Under the pieces are notes generated by a model that was given only the letters and a program-made list of their open reading frames with translations, was not told the DNA's origin and searched no databases. The position numbers were made by a program, and so were the translations under genes. DNA of 19,868 nucleotides from Oribacterium sp. (GTDB taxonomy: Bacteria > Bacillota_A > Clostridia > Lachnospirales > Lachnospiraceae), in NCBI GenBank assembly GCA_017940955.1, contig JAGAXP010000088.1, forward strand, positions 1-19,868, read 5' to 3'. Of the stretch, positions 7,844 to 14,950 are shown one piece after another. Each line of letters begins with the position of its first letter. The first letter of the stretch is position 1.

Positions 7844-8794
7844 TTATAAAATGTTTATTGTATCCCCCTGGCTTCTCAGCCACATATCTATCCCATCACC
7901 AAACACCTCCGCCTGAATCAGATACTTACCATCATCTTCGCGGAGTATTTTGGCTGTCGGAAGTCTGTCCAGAACTGCTTCAACAGAGTATCCGGTATAT
8001 TCGAACATGACTCTTCTTAGTTTTCCGCCAAACATAAACTGAATTCGTTTCCGGAACTCTCCTTCTTCAAATCTGTCTTTGTAAGGGATTGAGAAGTGTT
8101 CGGTAGTTATCTCCAGGTCCTTGATTCTGTCGATGCGGTATATAGTAGGATTTATGTCATCAGGATTATCAAATTGTGTTTGGCGATTAATATTCTCAAG
8201 AATAGCTACTAAATAGAAATAATATTCCGAAAACATTATCGCCAAAGGTTTCACTGTACGTTCGTGTCCGGTCTTTCCCCGGATTCCTTTATAGAAGAAC
8301 CGGAGTTTTAATCCGTCTCGTATGGCAGTTCCGATGGACCACATCTTATCGAGGAAATGACTGTTATGCATGGGTGGGATGTAGTGGTAGATTTCATTGG
8401 CAATAAGGTCTGTTACCATCTTCTGACTTTCCTTCGGTACACAGCAATCCAATAGTTTATCCAGGATGGTTTTCATGTCATCTTTTCGAAAGGCCCGGCT
8501 ATCTAGGAGAATCTTGCATATTGCTAAAACCTCATCGTTTGAAAATTTCATCCTGTTGATATGCTCTAAACGGTATCCACGGTCTTTGTAATCATAGATG
8601 AGGTCGTTATGTATATCATTGCTGATAAATCTGTTATCAAGGAACTGTCGTATGTCTTCAAGGTCACGTTGTATGGTCTTTTCATTTACATTGAACTTTT
8701 CTGCAAGTTCTTTTTTCTTTAGTACATTGCCGCTTAAGAGCTCCGAATAGATGAATAAAATCCGGTTGCTCTTATTCTGATCATTTTCATACAT
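7844..8794 (-). CDS. WYL-domain transcriptional regulator
   Basis: A 316-residue cytoplasmic regulator. Residues 8-55 form a winged HTH of DeoR type (KKKELAEKFNVNEKTIQRDL). A WYL-type ligand domain occupies about 145-240, with RTVKPLAI at 179-186 and YYFYLVA at 191-197 in place of the canonical Trp-Tyr-Leu, then YRIDRIKDLEI. A WCX-like C-terminal domain follows. The frame stays open upstream to 9022, but the extra 76 residues look like translated promoter DNA. The ATG at 8794 gives the usual family length, with a modest AAGAGA site. It is the first gene of the cassette and ends 13 bp before the dynamin gene. WYL proteins commonly sense nucleotides or nucleic acid and repress defence loci, so it probably controls this operon. 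Confidence 0.88.
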   Translation of the reverse strand: MYENDQNKSNRILFIYSELLSGNVLKKKELAEKFNVNEKTIQRDLEDIRQFLDNRFISNDIHNDLIYDYKDRGYRLEHINRMKFSNDEVLAICKILLDSRAFRKDDMKTILDKLLDCCVPKESQKMVTDLIANEIYHYIPPMHNSHFLDKMWSIGTAIRDGLKLRFFYKGIRGKTGHERTVKPLAIMFSEYYFYLVAILENINRQTQFDNPDDINPTIYRIDRIKDLEITTEHFSIPYKDRFEEGEFRKRIQFMFGGKLRRVMFEYTGYSVEAVLDRLPTAKILREDDGKYLIQAEVFGDGIDMWLRSQGDTINIL

Positions 8795-8844
8795 ATAGCA
8801 TTCTCTTATTATGAATTGTTTAAGTGATTCTATAAGTAGTATAC

Positions 8845-8859
8845 TGACCGAGTTGGTCA
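8845..8859. promoter_or_regulatory. Candidate operator dyad upstream of the WYL regulator
   Basis: TGACC and GGTCA flank a 5-base spacer as a perfect inverted repeat about 50 bp upstream of the regulator start. Reading the minus strand, a TATACT -10-like hexamer (forward 8838-8843) lies just downstream, but no convincing -35 is seen. A repressor bound here would sit on the promoter. The assignment to the WYL protein is inference. Confidence 0.4.
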
Positions 8860-9028
8860 CGATGTGTCCAGGTAAATGTGGTATGTATAAAATATTTGTA
8901 AACTTTAAAAGGTAAATAACTATACCAATACGGTATATATTTCGACCGGTTTTCTGGTAATATAAAAGACTTTGGCTAAGGACTAATAGCAATGAATTAA
9001 AGGACTGAATATTATGAGCCATTTAGGC

Positions 9029-9054
9029 CATATAGTCTGAATTTCGACTATATG
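9029..9054. promoter_or_regulatory. Perfect 9-bp-arm inverted repeat
   Basis: CATATAGTC and GACTATATG are exact reverse complements around the 8-base spacer TGAATTTC. It lies about 235 bp upstream of the regulator start. Its size fits a dimeric HTH protein; no T-run follows, so it is not a terminator. Confidence 0.45.
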
Positions 9055-9201
9055 ATTTCCGGTTAAAATCTGATATCATCAGTAGAGATTGAATTTGCAA
9101 ATTTCTTAATCTGAAAATATCTTAAAAACAACAATTCTTAAAAAATCAAAACACTCGCAGCTGTTTCATAAATAAAATCCTTTCGGTTTCGTAGGCGGAA
9201 A

Positions 9202-9223
9202 CCCACTGCCCTTGGGCGGTGGG
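9202..9223 (+). other. Left-end hairpin of the IS605-type element
   Basis: CCCACTGCCC and GGGCGGTGGG pair (one G-T) to make a 22-nt hairpin, 25 bp outside the tnpA stop. The hairpin after tnpB is also 22 nt and lies on the same strand, as expected of the subterminal hairpins that Y1 transposases recognise. The exact left cleavage site is not determined but should lie a few to about 30 bases to its left. Confidence 0.6.
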
Positions 9224-9247
9224 AGGAGCCTTGTAAATTCGTAGCCA

Positions 9248-9408
9248 TTAACCCTGGCTTTCTATGTACTTTTGTATAGTGGCTGATGATACTTCGCCAA
9301 TACTGCAAGCAAAATATCCATCTGACCAAAATATCTTATGTTTCCAATAACACTTGGATAAGAAATTTGGATATTTCTGCCACAGATAATAGGTTGTTTG
9401 TTATCCAT
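9248..9408 (-). pseudogene. tnpA: IS200/IS605 TnpA (Y1 transposase) remnant
   Basis: The frame ending at 9248 encodes about 46 residues typical of the TnpA C-terminus: LWQKYPNFLSKCYWKHKIFW, then SDGYFACSIGEVSS and TIQKYIESQG before TAA. An ATG at 9408 (MDNKQ) is a plausible original start, but it lies 23 bases from the Leu codon at 9385, so it is out of frame. An intact TnpA is about 130-150 residues, with an HUH motif and catalytic Tyr in or near the missing part. I infer an internal deletion of roughly 80 codons. Any mobility would need TnpA in trans. Confidence 0.75.
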
Positions 9409-9411
9409 GAC

Positions 9412-9618
9412 CTATTCCACGACAAGAGTAATGTCGTACTTATGCATAAAGTTATTCAAGTCTTGAATGCTGGCACACCAATCACTGCGCTCTACTGTAA
9501 GAGAATGCATATCCATAACAACCGCAGAATACCGTCCATTATTTTCTTTTACTCGTAGTATATGTTTCTGAGATATCGGAATTCCTGTATCTACGCCATA
9601 GTACTTAATTTGAGTCAA
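9412..9618 (-). CDS. Small unknown protein between tnpA remnant and tnpB
   Basis: A 68-codon ORF starting at TTG, with AAGGAG 6 bp upstream, a better ribosome site than expected by chance. The product (beginning MTQIKYYGVDTGIPISQKHI) has no motif I recognise: no signal peptide, membrane segment or obvious HTH. It ends 3 bp before the ATG proposed for tnpA, so in an intact element the two were probably one transcript, divergent from tnpB. It could be an accessory or regulatory protein of the element. It could also be a spurious frame. Confidence 0.4.
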   Translation of the reverse strand: MTQIKYYGVDTGIPISQKHILRVKENNGRYSAVVMDMHSLTVERSDWCASIQDLNNFMHKYDITLVVE

Positions 9619-9638
9619 TGAAATCTCCTTGTAAACAA

Positions 9639-9667
9639 TTGACTTTCACTAATAATTATTATAATAT
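9639..9667 (+). promoter_or_regulatory. Promoter of tnpB
   Basis: TTGACT (9639-9644) and TAATAT (9662-9667) are spaced by exactly 17 bp, 31 bp upstream of the proposed tnpB start, in very AT-rich DNA. This is close to a sigma-A consensus. Confidence 0.6.
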
Positions 9668-9680
9668 ATATTTAGTGAAA
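9644..9680. promoter_or_regulatory. Inverted repeat over the divergent IS promoter
   Basis: TTTCACTAA (9644-9652) and TTAGTGAAA (9672-9680) are perfect 9-bp inverted arms with a 19-bp spacer. They bracket the tnpB -10 and cover the gap between the divergent genes. A dimeric repressor could bind here; none is identified. Confidence 0.45.
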
Positions 9681-9697
9681 TAATAATGAGGTACATT

Positions 9698-10837
9698 ATG
9701 GAACAGATGACAGTCACGGCTAAAATTCAGATATCCGTTAGTACAGACAATAAGGTTCTACTTGATAAAACCATGTCTGTTTATTCTGATGCCTGTAATT
9801 TTGTATCTGAATATGTGTTCCGTACTCATGACTTAAAACAGTTTTCACTTAACAAGGTTCTGTATTCTACACTCCGAGAGAAGTTTGGACTCAAATCTCA
9901 GATGGCTCAGTCTGCGTTTAAGACCGTAATCGCAAGATACAAGACCATCCTCGAAAATCAGAAAGAGTGGATTCAGCCATCCTTCAAAAAGCCACAGTAT
10001 GACCTTGTATGGAACAGAGATTATTCTCTTACGCAAAACTGCTTTTCAGTAAATACACTGAATGGACGTGTTAAGTTGCCCTATTTCGCTGAAGGCATGA
10101 CAAAATACTTTGACCACGACATCTATAAGTTTGGAACTGCCAAGCTCGTAAATAAGTCAGGAAAATATTTTTTACATATCCCTGTTACTTATGATATCGA
10201 AGAAAGTAATATCTCCGATATCTGTAACGTTGTAGGTATTGATAGAGGTATCAACTTTGTTGTTGCCACTTATGATAGTAAGCACAAGTCAAACTTTGTA
10301 AGTGGAAAGTCTATTAAGCAGAAACGCGCTCACTATTCTAAACTTCGTAAAGAACTCCAAATGCGTCAGACTCCATCATCAAGACGTAGACTCAAAGCTA
10401 TCGGTCAGCGAGAAAACCGTTGGATGCAGGATGTTAACCACCAGGTATCAAAGGCACTCGTTGAATCCAATCCGAAGCATTCGCTCTTTGTTCTTGAAGA
10501 TTTGTCAGGTGTCCGTAATGCCACAGAACGTGTCAGGACTAAAGACCGCTATGTTTCTGTATCATGGTCTTTCTATGACCTTGAACAGAAACTTATCTAT
10601 AAGGCTAAACAGAATCAGTCTACTGTTATTAAGGTTGACCCTCGTTATACGAGCCAGTGCTGTCCTGTATGTGGACACGTTGAAAAAGCCAATCGTGATA
10701 AGAAGATGCATCTGTTTACTTGTAAGAACTGTGGCTATAAATCTAACGATGACCGCATTGGAGCTATGAATCTGTACCGCATGGGAATAAACTATCTCGA
10801 AGATAGTCAAGTACCTGATACAGTTACGGCAGAGTAA
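9698..10837 (+). CDS. tnpB: TnpB RNA-guided nuclease
   Basis: The frame opens at 9686, but GAGG 6 bp before the second ATG at 9698 supports a start there, giving 379 residues (positions below count from the first ATG). RuvC-I is VGIDRGIN with Asp186, RuvC-II is LFVLEDLSG with Glu271, and RuvC-III is NDDRIGAMNL with Asp356. The zinc ribbon has CPVC (326-329) and CKNC (346-349). Length is normal for IS605-family TnpB. TnpB is the omega-RNA-guided DNA nuclease that cuts donor sites and favours element retention; it is the ancestor of Cas12. The adjacent tnpA is broken, so this TnpB persists without its own transposase. The guide scaffold should lie at its 3' end. Confidence 0.93.
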   Translation: MEQMTVTAKIQISVSTDNKVLLDKTMSVYSDACNFVSEYVFRTHDLKQFSLNKVLYSTLREKFGLKSQMAQSAFKTVIARYKTILENQKEWIQPSFKKPQYDLVWNRDYSLTQNCFSVNTLNGRVKLPYFAEGMTKYFDHDIYKFGTAKLVNKSGKYFLHIPVTYDIEESNISDICNVVGIDRGINFVVATYDSKHKSNFVSGKSIKQKRAHYSKLRKELQMRQTPSSRRRLKAIGQRENRWMQDVNHQVSKALVESNPKHSLFVLEDLSGVRNATERVRTKDRYVSVSWSFYDLEQKLIYKAKQNQSTVIKVDPRYTSQCCPVCGHVEKANRDKKMHLFTCKNCGYKSNDDRIGAMNLYRMGINYLEDSQVPDTVTAE

Positions 10838-10974
10838 ACCTTTGTCGTAAGGGGCGGTGTCAACCGTCCCATGATGCGACCCCACGGAAATTACACCGAC
10901 AAAATGTAGGAGTTATTGCAACGAACTACAGGGGAGTCGCAAGCCACGTACCTTTAGGTGCGTGGTAGTTGACC
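10838..10974 (+). ncRNA. Probable omega-RNA scaffold / right end of the element
   Basis: The segment after the tnpB stop is highly structured: GGGGCGGT/ACCGTCCC around GTCA (10851-10870), TGTAG/CTACA arms (10905-10930), and CCACGTACC/GGTGCGTGG around TTTA (10944-10965), ending TAGTTGACC. In IS605 elements the TnpB guide RNA spans the 3' end of tnpB and the right end, and its guide is the flanking DNA. On that basis the guide would begin about 10975 (AGCGAGATCTACGC). The true 5' end may lie inside tnpB. No expression evidence is available. Confidence 0.6.
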
Positions 10975-11075
10975 AGCGAGATCTACGCTTATTGTTTCCC
11001 ATAACAAATGATGGTAAGATGAAAGTGATCGAATGAAATCACTTATAATTACCATATCAGAAAGAAAAAATAATT

Positions 11076-11471
11076 ATGAGTGAATACGAGAAGACCCAAT
11101 GGCATCCACCAAGACAACAGCTAAAAAGTCTGGTTTCGTCTGCCAGAGTCCTGACTGAAAAAGATGATAGAGATAATGCTGATTCAGTGTTACATCTTGC
11201 AATGATAGAAAATGAGGCGATTTTTAATAAATTGAAGGAGGTACCGGAAATGAATGAAGCTCTTATAAAACTCATGAAGCCTGAGCTTGATGCTGCAACA
11301 GCTAATGCGAGAAAAGAAGGTATTGCTGAAGGAAAAGCCGAAGGTGCTACTGAATTAGCTACAGTAGTAAAGCTGTTAAAATCCGGTTCCCCTGTTCAGA
11401 TACTACTTGATAAAGGATATAATCCGGATATCGTTAAGTCCGCAAATGAACTGCTTGCTGAAATATCATAA
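11076..11471 (+). pseudogene. Internally deleted Rpn-family (PD-(D/E)XK) protein
   Basis: A 131-codon frame. The first dozen residues (SEYEKTQWHPP) resemble the N-terminus of Rpn-type putative transposase/nuclease proteins common in Lachnospiraceae. The rest (from LKSLVSSARVLTEKDDRDNA through KEGIAEGKAEG to the end) resembles their C-terminal tail. The nuclease core of roughly 150-200 residues that should lie between them is absent, and the frame is kept. The KEGIAEGKAEGATE repeat is the family's usual charged helix. It probably no longer cuts DNA. The upstream ribosome site is weak, and expression is doubtful. Family assignment is from recognised tail features, not a database search. Confidence 0.6.
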
Positions 11472-11496
11472 TACAGCATGTGTTGTCATTAGGATG

Positions 11497-11542
11497 AAAA
11501 AAACGTTCAAGTCTTCACTGAGGAAGCCTTGAACGTTTTTTT
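11497..11542. terminator. Strong bidirectional terminator
   Basis: Perfect 15-bp arms, AAAAAAACGTTCAAG and CTTGAACGTTTTTTT, surround a 16-base loop that itself contains a CTTC/GAAG inner stem. T-runs follow on both strands. It lies between the convergent Rpn remnant and the flavoprotein gene and should stop both transcripts. Confidence 0.92.
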
Positions 11543-11557
11543 ATGAGGGAATGATTT

Positions 11558-13747
11558 TTAAATCTCTTTTACAGCATTTTCTCCCGCAACTTTTCCATAG
11601 TACATCGCCATGGAGTGGCTCACGCCCTTAAGTCCAATCGGATATTCCATTCCGAATCTTCCGCCCTGCATATTTCCTGCAACATAGAGGCCTTTAATGA
11701 TGTCCCCACAAACCTTTCGGCCCTGTTCGTCTGTGACCTCTGTAAATGTATGGCAATCCTCGTCCGATTCAAGTCCTCCGATACATACAAGCATGATGGC
11801 TGTTGTGAACTGGTCGGCATAGAAAGGAGCTTTATCTATAGGCAGAAGACGGCTTGGAGTCTTGTGGAAGTCCTCGTCGTAACCGGCATTTGCAAGTTCA
11901 TTGTATCTCTTGATTGACTCAAGTGCCTGCTTCTGAGCTTTTTCATTATCAGGATAAACCAAAGCTGCAAGCTCTTCCAATGTATCTGCCTTGAGGCACC
12001 GTCCCTCAAGAACTGCTTCCTCAAGCTGGTAAGGACTCTTCCAGTTACGATAGGTCTGGTTATTCTTAGGTGCTTCATCGATAGAAGCATAATCTTCGTA
12101 ATAACATGCACCGCCGTGAGCTGCCGGCATGTGAGTCACCTGCTCGGGCCAATTGGCATCAAAGAACTGCCAGCTCTGCATGAGTCTGGTCTGTTCGATC
12201 TGATTTTCAAGCTGCTGCCCCGGAATGTCCTCGCACATAAAACGTTTACCATCGACATCCAGATTCAGGAAACCGGCATTACCCATGACACCAACCCCGG
12301 AGAGATCAGCGCCTCCGCCCATATGGTGAATCATAGGAGCATTGTAACCCATTATCTTTGCACCTGCCCAGGCGCCCATTCTGAGTCCGTCTCCCTGATT
12401 TGTCGGAACACCGTTGACATCAAAAGATGTAAAGAGTCTGTTGTTCGCATGTGTTTTCATTACGTCCGGAGCGAAATGATTCATAGCTGCATCATTGGAA
12501 CCATAGTCGCCTGTGGCAAGGATGACTCCCTTTTTTGCTGTGAGCTTTAAGTATTTACCCTTATCAGCTGAGTCAGGATCATCGTTAAGGGCATAAACAC
12601 CTGTACATTTACCATCTTCCATGATGAGCTTCTTTCCGAAATGTCCGAAATAAGCCTCAACATTTCCTGTATCGAGAGCCTTGTTCCAGTTCGCTGTAAA
12701 TGTTGCTGACTGGTTAGGAAGGAATTCCACTGAAGTTGGATAACACGGGAAGCGCTCCTCCTTCCAGTTGTAAACATGCTCCTGACCGCTTGCGTCCTTA
12801 TAGGAAGGAAGTGGCCGGAAGATCGGTATCAGGAAATCGTCTGCATTTTCATCCTCTATAGGCTGTCTCGTTTCATCTGCGATAAACAGGTGATCATCTG
12901 CATCCGTCCACCAGTCAAAGGCTTCACCGATGTTGTCGGCCCATTTCCTGGCGATACTTCTCTTTACACGGTAGGATGACTCATTAACATGTGAATCGAT
13001 GATCTCGTCAACTTCCTCTCGTGATAATGCTCTCTCCGGCCAGCGGGCATTGAGCTTCGGACTGTTGATGACCGCATACTCTCCGGAACGGCAGTTTGGA
13101 GCTTTGGAACCGTCAATTCCGATCACAGTTGCACCTGCCTCCGAAGCGGCTCTTGCTGCAGAAACTCCCGCAACACCGAGACCTACAATGATGACATCAG
13201 CTTCCACCTCTTTATAGATATCACTGTCCTGTATCTCCGGTTCAGCGCCGAGCCAATCATCATCGGTCGTAGCGGCTGTAATTCCTTCTTCAGCGGCTAA
13301 TATCTCTCCCTTGGCCTGAGATATGCATTTTGCTGCTGCCTTCTTCACAGCGTTTGATGTTACTGTGGCACCGGAAACTCCGTCAACCTCCGCACTCTGC
13401 GCTTCAAGTATAGCCTTTTTAAGAGGCTCCGGTGTTTCGGTACCGATACCATCAGTTTCTCCTGAAGCATCGATAACTACATCTGTAATGCTGTTTTCAT
13501 CAAAGGTCATGGTTACGGTAACATCACTTTCCAGACCTTTTTCGCTGGCAGTATAAGTTCCCGGTATGTATAAAGATCCGGCAGCTTCTGTAGCGGCTTC
13601 TGTAGTCTTTGCAGCCTCCGTTGTCCCGACCGGTACAGCGTCGGACCCACAACCTGTGAGGGCTCCAACGAGTGTTCCTGCGGTTAATGTTACAGCACCT
13701 GCTGCTGAGCCCTTTAGAAAATCTCTTCTTGATATAAGTTTAGCCAT
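11558..13747 (-). CDS. Tat-exported FMN/FAD lipoprotein, fumarate reductase-like
   Basis: A 729-residue protein. The N-terminus has a twin-arginine signal (SRRDFLKG, residues 6-13), a hydrophobic stretch and a lipobox LTGC with Cys33, so it is probably exported folded and lipid-anchored outside the membrane. An Ala/Thr linker follows. An FMN-binding domain spans about 57-145, with the covalent flavin motif SGAT at 125-128. A FAD_binding_2 domain of the succinate dehydrogenase/fumarate reductase type starts with VIIVGLGVAGVSAA (185-198) and fills the rest. Such proteins reduce fumarate, urocanate or related enoates as terminal acceptors using electrons passed through FMN. The substrate cannot be read from sequence. 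The start has AGGAGG 5 bp upstream. It diverges from a LysR-type gene, its likely regulator. Confidence 0.92.
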   Translation of the reverse strand: MAKLISRRDFLKGSAAGAVTLTAGTLVGALTGCGSDAVPVGTTEAAKTTEAATEAAGSLYIPGTYTASEKGLESDVTVTMTFDENSITDVVIDASGETDGIGTETPEPLKKAILEAQSAEVDGVSGATVTSNAVKKAAAKCISQAKGEILAAEEGITAATTDDDWLGAEPEIQDSDIYKEVEADVIIVGLGVAGVSAARAASEAGATVIGIDGSKAPNCRSGEYAVINSPKLNARWPERALSREEVDEIIDSHVNESSYRVKRSIARKWADNIGEAFDWWTDADDHLFIADETRQPIEDENADDFLIPIFRPLPSYKDASGQEHVYNWKEERFPCYPTSVEFLPNQSATFTANWNKALDTGNVEAYFGHFGKKLIMEDGKCTGVYALNDDPDSADKGKYLKLTAKKGVILATGDYGSNDAAMNHFAPDVMKTHANNRLFTSFDVNGVPTNQGDGLRMGAWAGAKIMGYNAPMIHHMGGGADLSGVGVMGNAGFLNLDVDGKRFMCEDIPGQQLENQIEQTRLMQSWQFFDANWPEQVTHMPAAHGGACYYEDYASIDEAPKNNQTYRNWKSPYQLEEAVLEGRCLKADTLEELAALVYPDNEKAQKQALESIKRYNELANAGYDEDFHKTPSRLLPIDKAPFYADQFTTAIMLVCIGGLESDEDCHTFTEVTDEQGRKVCGDIIKGLYVAGNMQGGRFGMEYPIGLKGVSHSMAMYYGKVAGENAVKEI

Positions 13748-13826
13748 TTTTGCCTCCTGATAGCTCTATCTAAGCAGAATCATAAAATCTAAGGAAACAC
13801 TGGTTAATCAGCGATTCTATAGGTTT

Positions 13827-13843
13827 ATCACTAAGTATGTGAT
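13827..13843. promoter_or_regulatory. Second LysR-type half-site region
   Basis: ATCAC and GTGAT flank a 7-base spacer, about 42 bp (centre to centre) from the stronger dyad at 13869-13886 and nearer the flavoprotein gene. TATGTGA recurs in it. LysR proteins typically use a strong recognition site and a weaker activation site at about this distance. Confidence 0.4.
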
Positions 13844-13868
13844 TTTTCTTCCACTAAAAACATGAATG

Positions 13869-13886
13869 TATGTGAATTGTCACATA
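13869..13886. promoter_or_regulatory. LysR-type recognition site
   Basis: TATGTGA and TCACATA are exact inverted arms around ATTG, in the gap between the flavoprotein and LysR genes and about 74 bp before the LysR start. It contains the T-N11-A pattern typical of LysR binding sites. Confidence 0.6.
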
Positions 13887-13959
13887 TTAATCATTGTCTG
13901 TATATTTCAGTTGTGTTAATGTGTATTCAGTTTTACTTAATATAAAAAGTGAGGCGAAT

Positions 13960-14847
13960 ATGTACAGTACACAGATCATCACATTTCTGACAGTGTGTGA
14001 AAAAGGCAGTTTCAACAAAGCAGCTGCGGAATTATATATTTCCCCAAGTGCAGTTCTCCAACAGATCAATACTTTGGAAAAAAGGCTTTCGGTACAGCTT
14101 ATCGTGAGAAACAGAAGCGGTATTGAACTAACTCCTGCGGGAGAATATCTGAAAAATGAAGCAAAGACCTGGGTACACAGTGCAGACGCTATAGTTGAAG
14201 AAACAAGAGCCATAGCTGAACGGGAAAAAACCATTTCCATCGGTACATCTCTTATAGAAAAATGTCGTCTTCTTTATGAGCTCTGGATGTTATACTCTTC
14301 CGAAAACGACGATGTTAAGATCAATATGGTGCCTATAGATCCGGAACACCACATACATGCCAAGACGGATCTCATCGAAAGCATTAACAGTGATGTACCA
14401 TGGATGAAGGAATGGGATTTTATAAAGATATGCGATGTGCAATTTGGAATTGCTGCCTCAGAAAGACATTCTCTTTCAAAAAAAGATCTGCTCTCATGGG
14501 CAGATCTCCGCGGCGAAACTGTCACTTGCTTTAAGGATGATAGTTCTCCTGTTCTGCAGGAAATGTTTACCATAATGAAAGAATATGACATTAAGCTTGA
14601 TATAAAGGATTATCCGAATCATTCAATACTGTGGGGAAGCGGCTTTAGAGATCAGCTGATGCTTGTCCCTATGTGTTGGAATGACATAATTGCCGGCATG
14701 AGGATCATCCCCTGCACCTGGAACTATACATTGCCTTATGGGATTTTTTACAGAAAACATCCTACTCAAACTGTCCGTGGTTTTCTTAAATTCATCAGAA
14801 AAACCTATAATGAAGGTAATGATCAGGGCATCGTGCCTGTGTTGTAG
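13960..14847 (+). CDS. LysR-family transcriptional regulator
   Basis: A 295-residue regulator. The winged HTH lies at about 1-60, with GSFNKAAAELYISPSAVLQQ and the following LEKRLSVQLIVR segment typical of LysR. A periplasmic-binding-protein-like effector domain fills about 90-290. The frame opens at 13894, but GAGG 5 bp before the ATG at 13960 and the domain start support the shorter form. It is divergent from the flavin lipoprotein gene, and the dyads between them are the likely sites for control of both. The effector is unknown. The stop codon lies in a TAGAGTC/GACTCTA hairpin without a T-run. Confidence 0.9.
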   Translation: MYSTQIITFLTVCEKGSFNKAAAELYISPSAVLQQINTLEKRLSVQLIVRNRSGIELTPAGEYLKNEAKTWVHSADAIVEETRAIAEREKTISIGTSLIEKCRLLYELWMLYSSENDDVKINMVPIDPEHHIHAKTDLIESINSDVPWMKEWDFIKICDVQFGIAASERHSLSKKDLLSWADLRGETVTCFKDDSSPVLQEMFTIMKEYDIKLDIKDYPNHSILWGSGFRDQLMLVPMCWNDIIAGMRIIPCTWNYTLPYGIFYRKHPTQTVRGFLKFIRKTYNEGNDQGIVPVL

Positions 14848-14950
14848 AGTCGTCAGACTCTAGGCAGGTATCACATCATATTGTGTATAGTTAAGAATTC
14901 TCATGTTCCGCTGATCTCAATGAGCTGCCACAGCATGTTTCATAGTGTTT

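Larger units (their letters stand above)
8795..9180. other. 386-bp intergenic region before the cassette
   Basis: No gene is supported here. The stretch is AT-rich and carries several dyads: TGACC/GGTCA (8845-8859), CATATAGTC/GACTATATG (9029-9054), CTGAT/ATCAG (9070-9082) and the self-complementary AATTTGCAAATT (9092-9103). It separates the cassette from the IS605-type element and probably contains the cassette promoter and its operators. Confidence 0.55.
9175..10974. mobile_element. IS200/IS605-family element with damaged tnpA and intact tnpB
   Basis: The element has the IS605 plan: tnpA leftward and tnpB rightward from a shared promoter region, with similar hairpins near each end (9202-9223 and 10944-10965) and no terminal inverted repeats. 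tnpA retains only its first codons and its C-terminus, so the copy cannot supply its own Y1 transposase. tnpB looks intact. It sits between the conflict cassette and a decayed Rpn-family gene. The right end is placed at about 10974 from the segment after the hairpin; the left end is approximate. Confidence 0.8.

Noticed and set aside
8795..9022. 76-residue N-terminal extension of the WYL regulator
   Set aside because: It precedes the HTH start, has AT-rich promoter-like composition and would give an abnormal family length.
9138..9329. 63-codon minus-strand ORF at the left end of the IS
   Set aside because: It reads the tnpA tail out of frame and continues through the terminal hairpin; the real frame is the TnpA C-terminus ending at 9248.
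13323..13760. Plus-strand alanine/valine-rich ORFs (13323-13556 and 13566-13760)
   Set aside because: They are antisense to the flavoprotein gene, which has clear FMN and Tat motifs, and lack ribosome sites.
14845..14862. TAGAGTC/GACTCTA hairpin as LysR-gene terminator
   Set aside because: The stem is only 7 bp and no T-run follows; it overlaps the stop codon.
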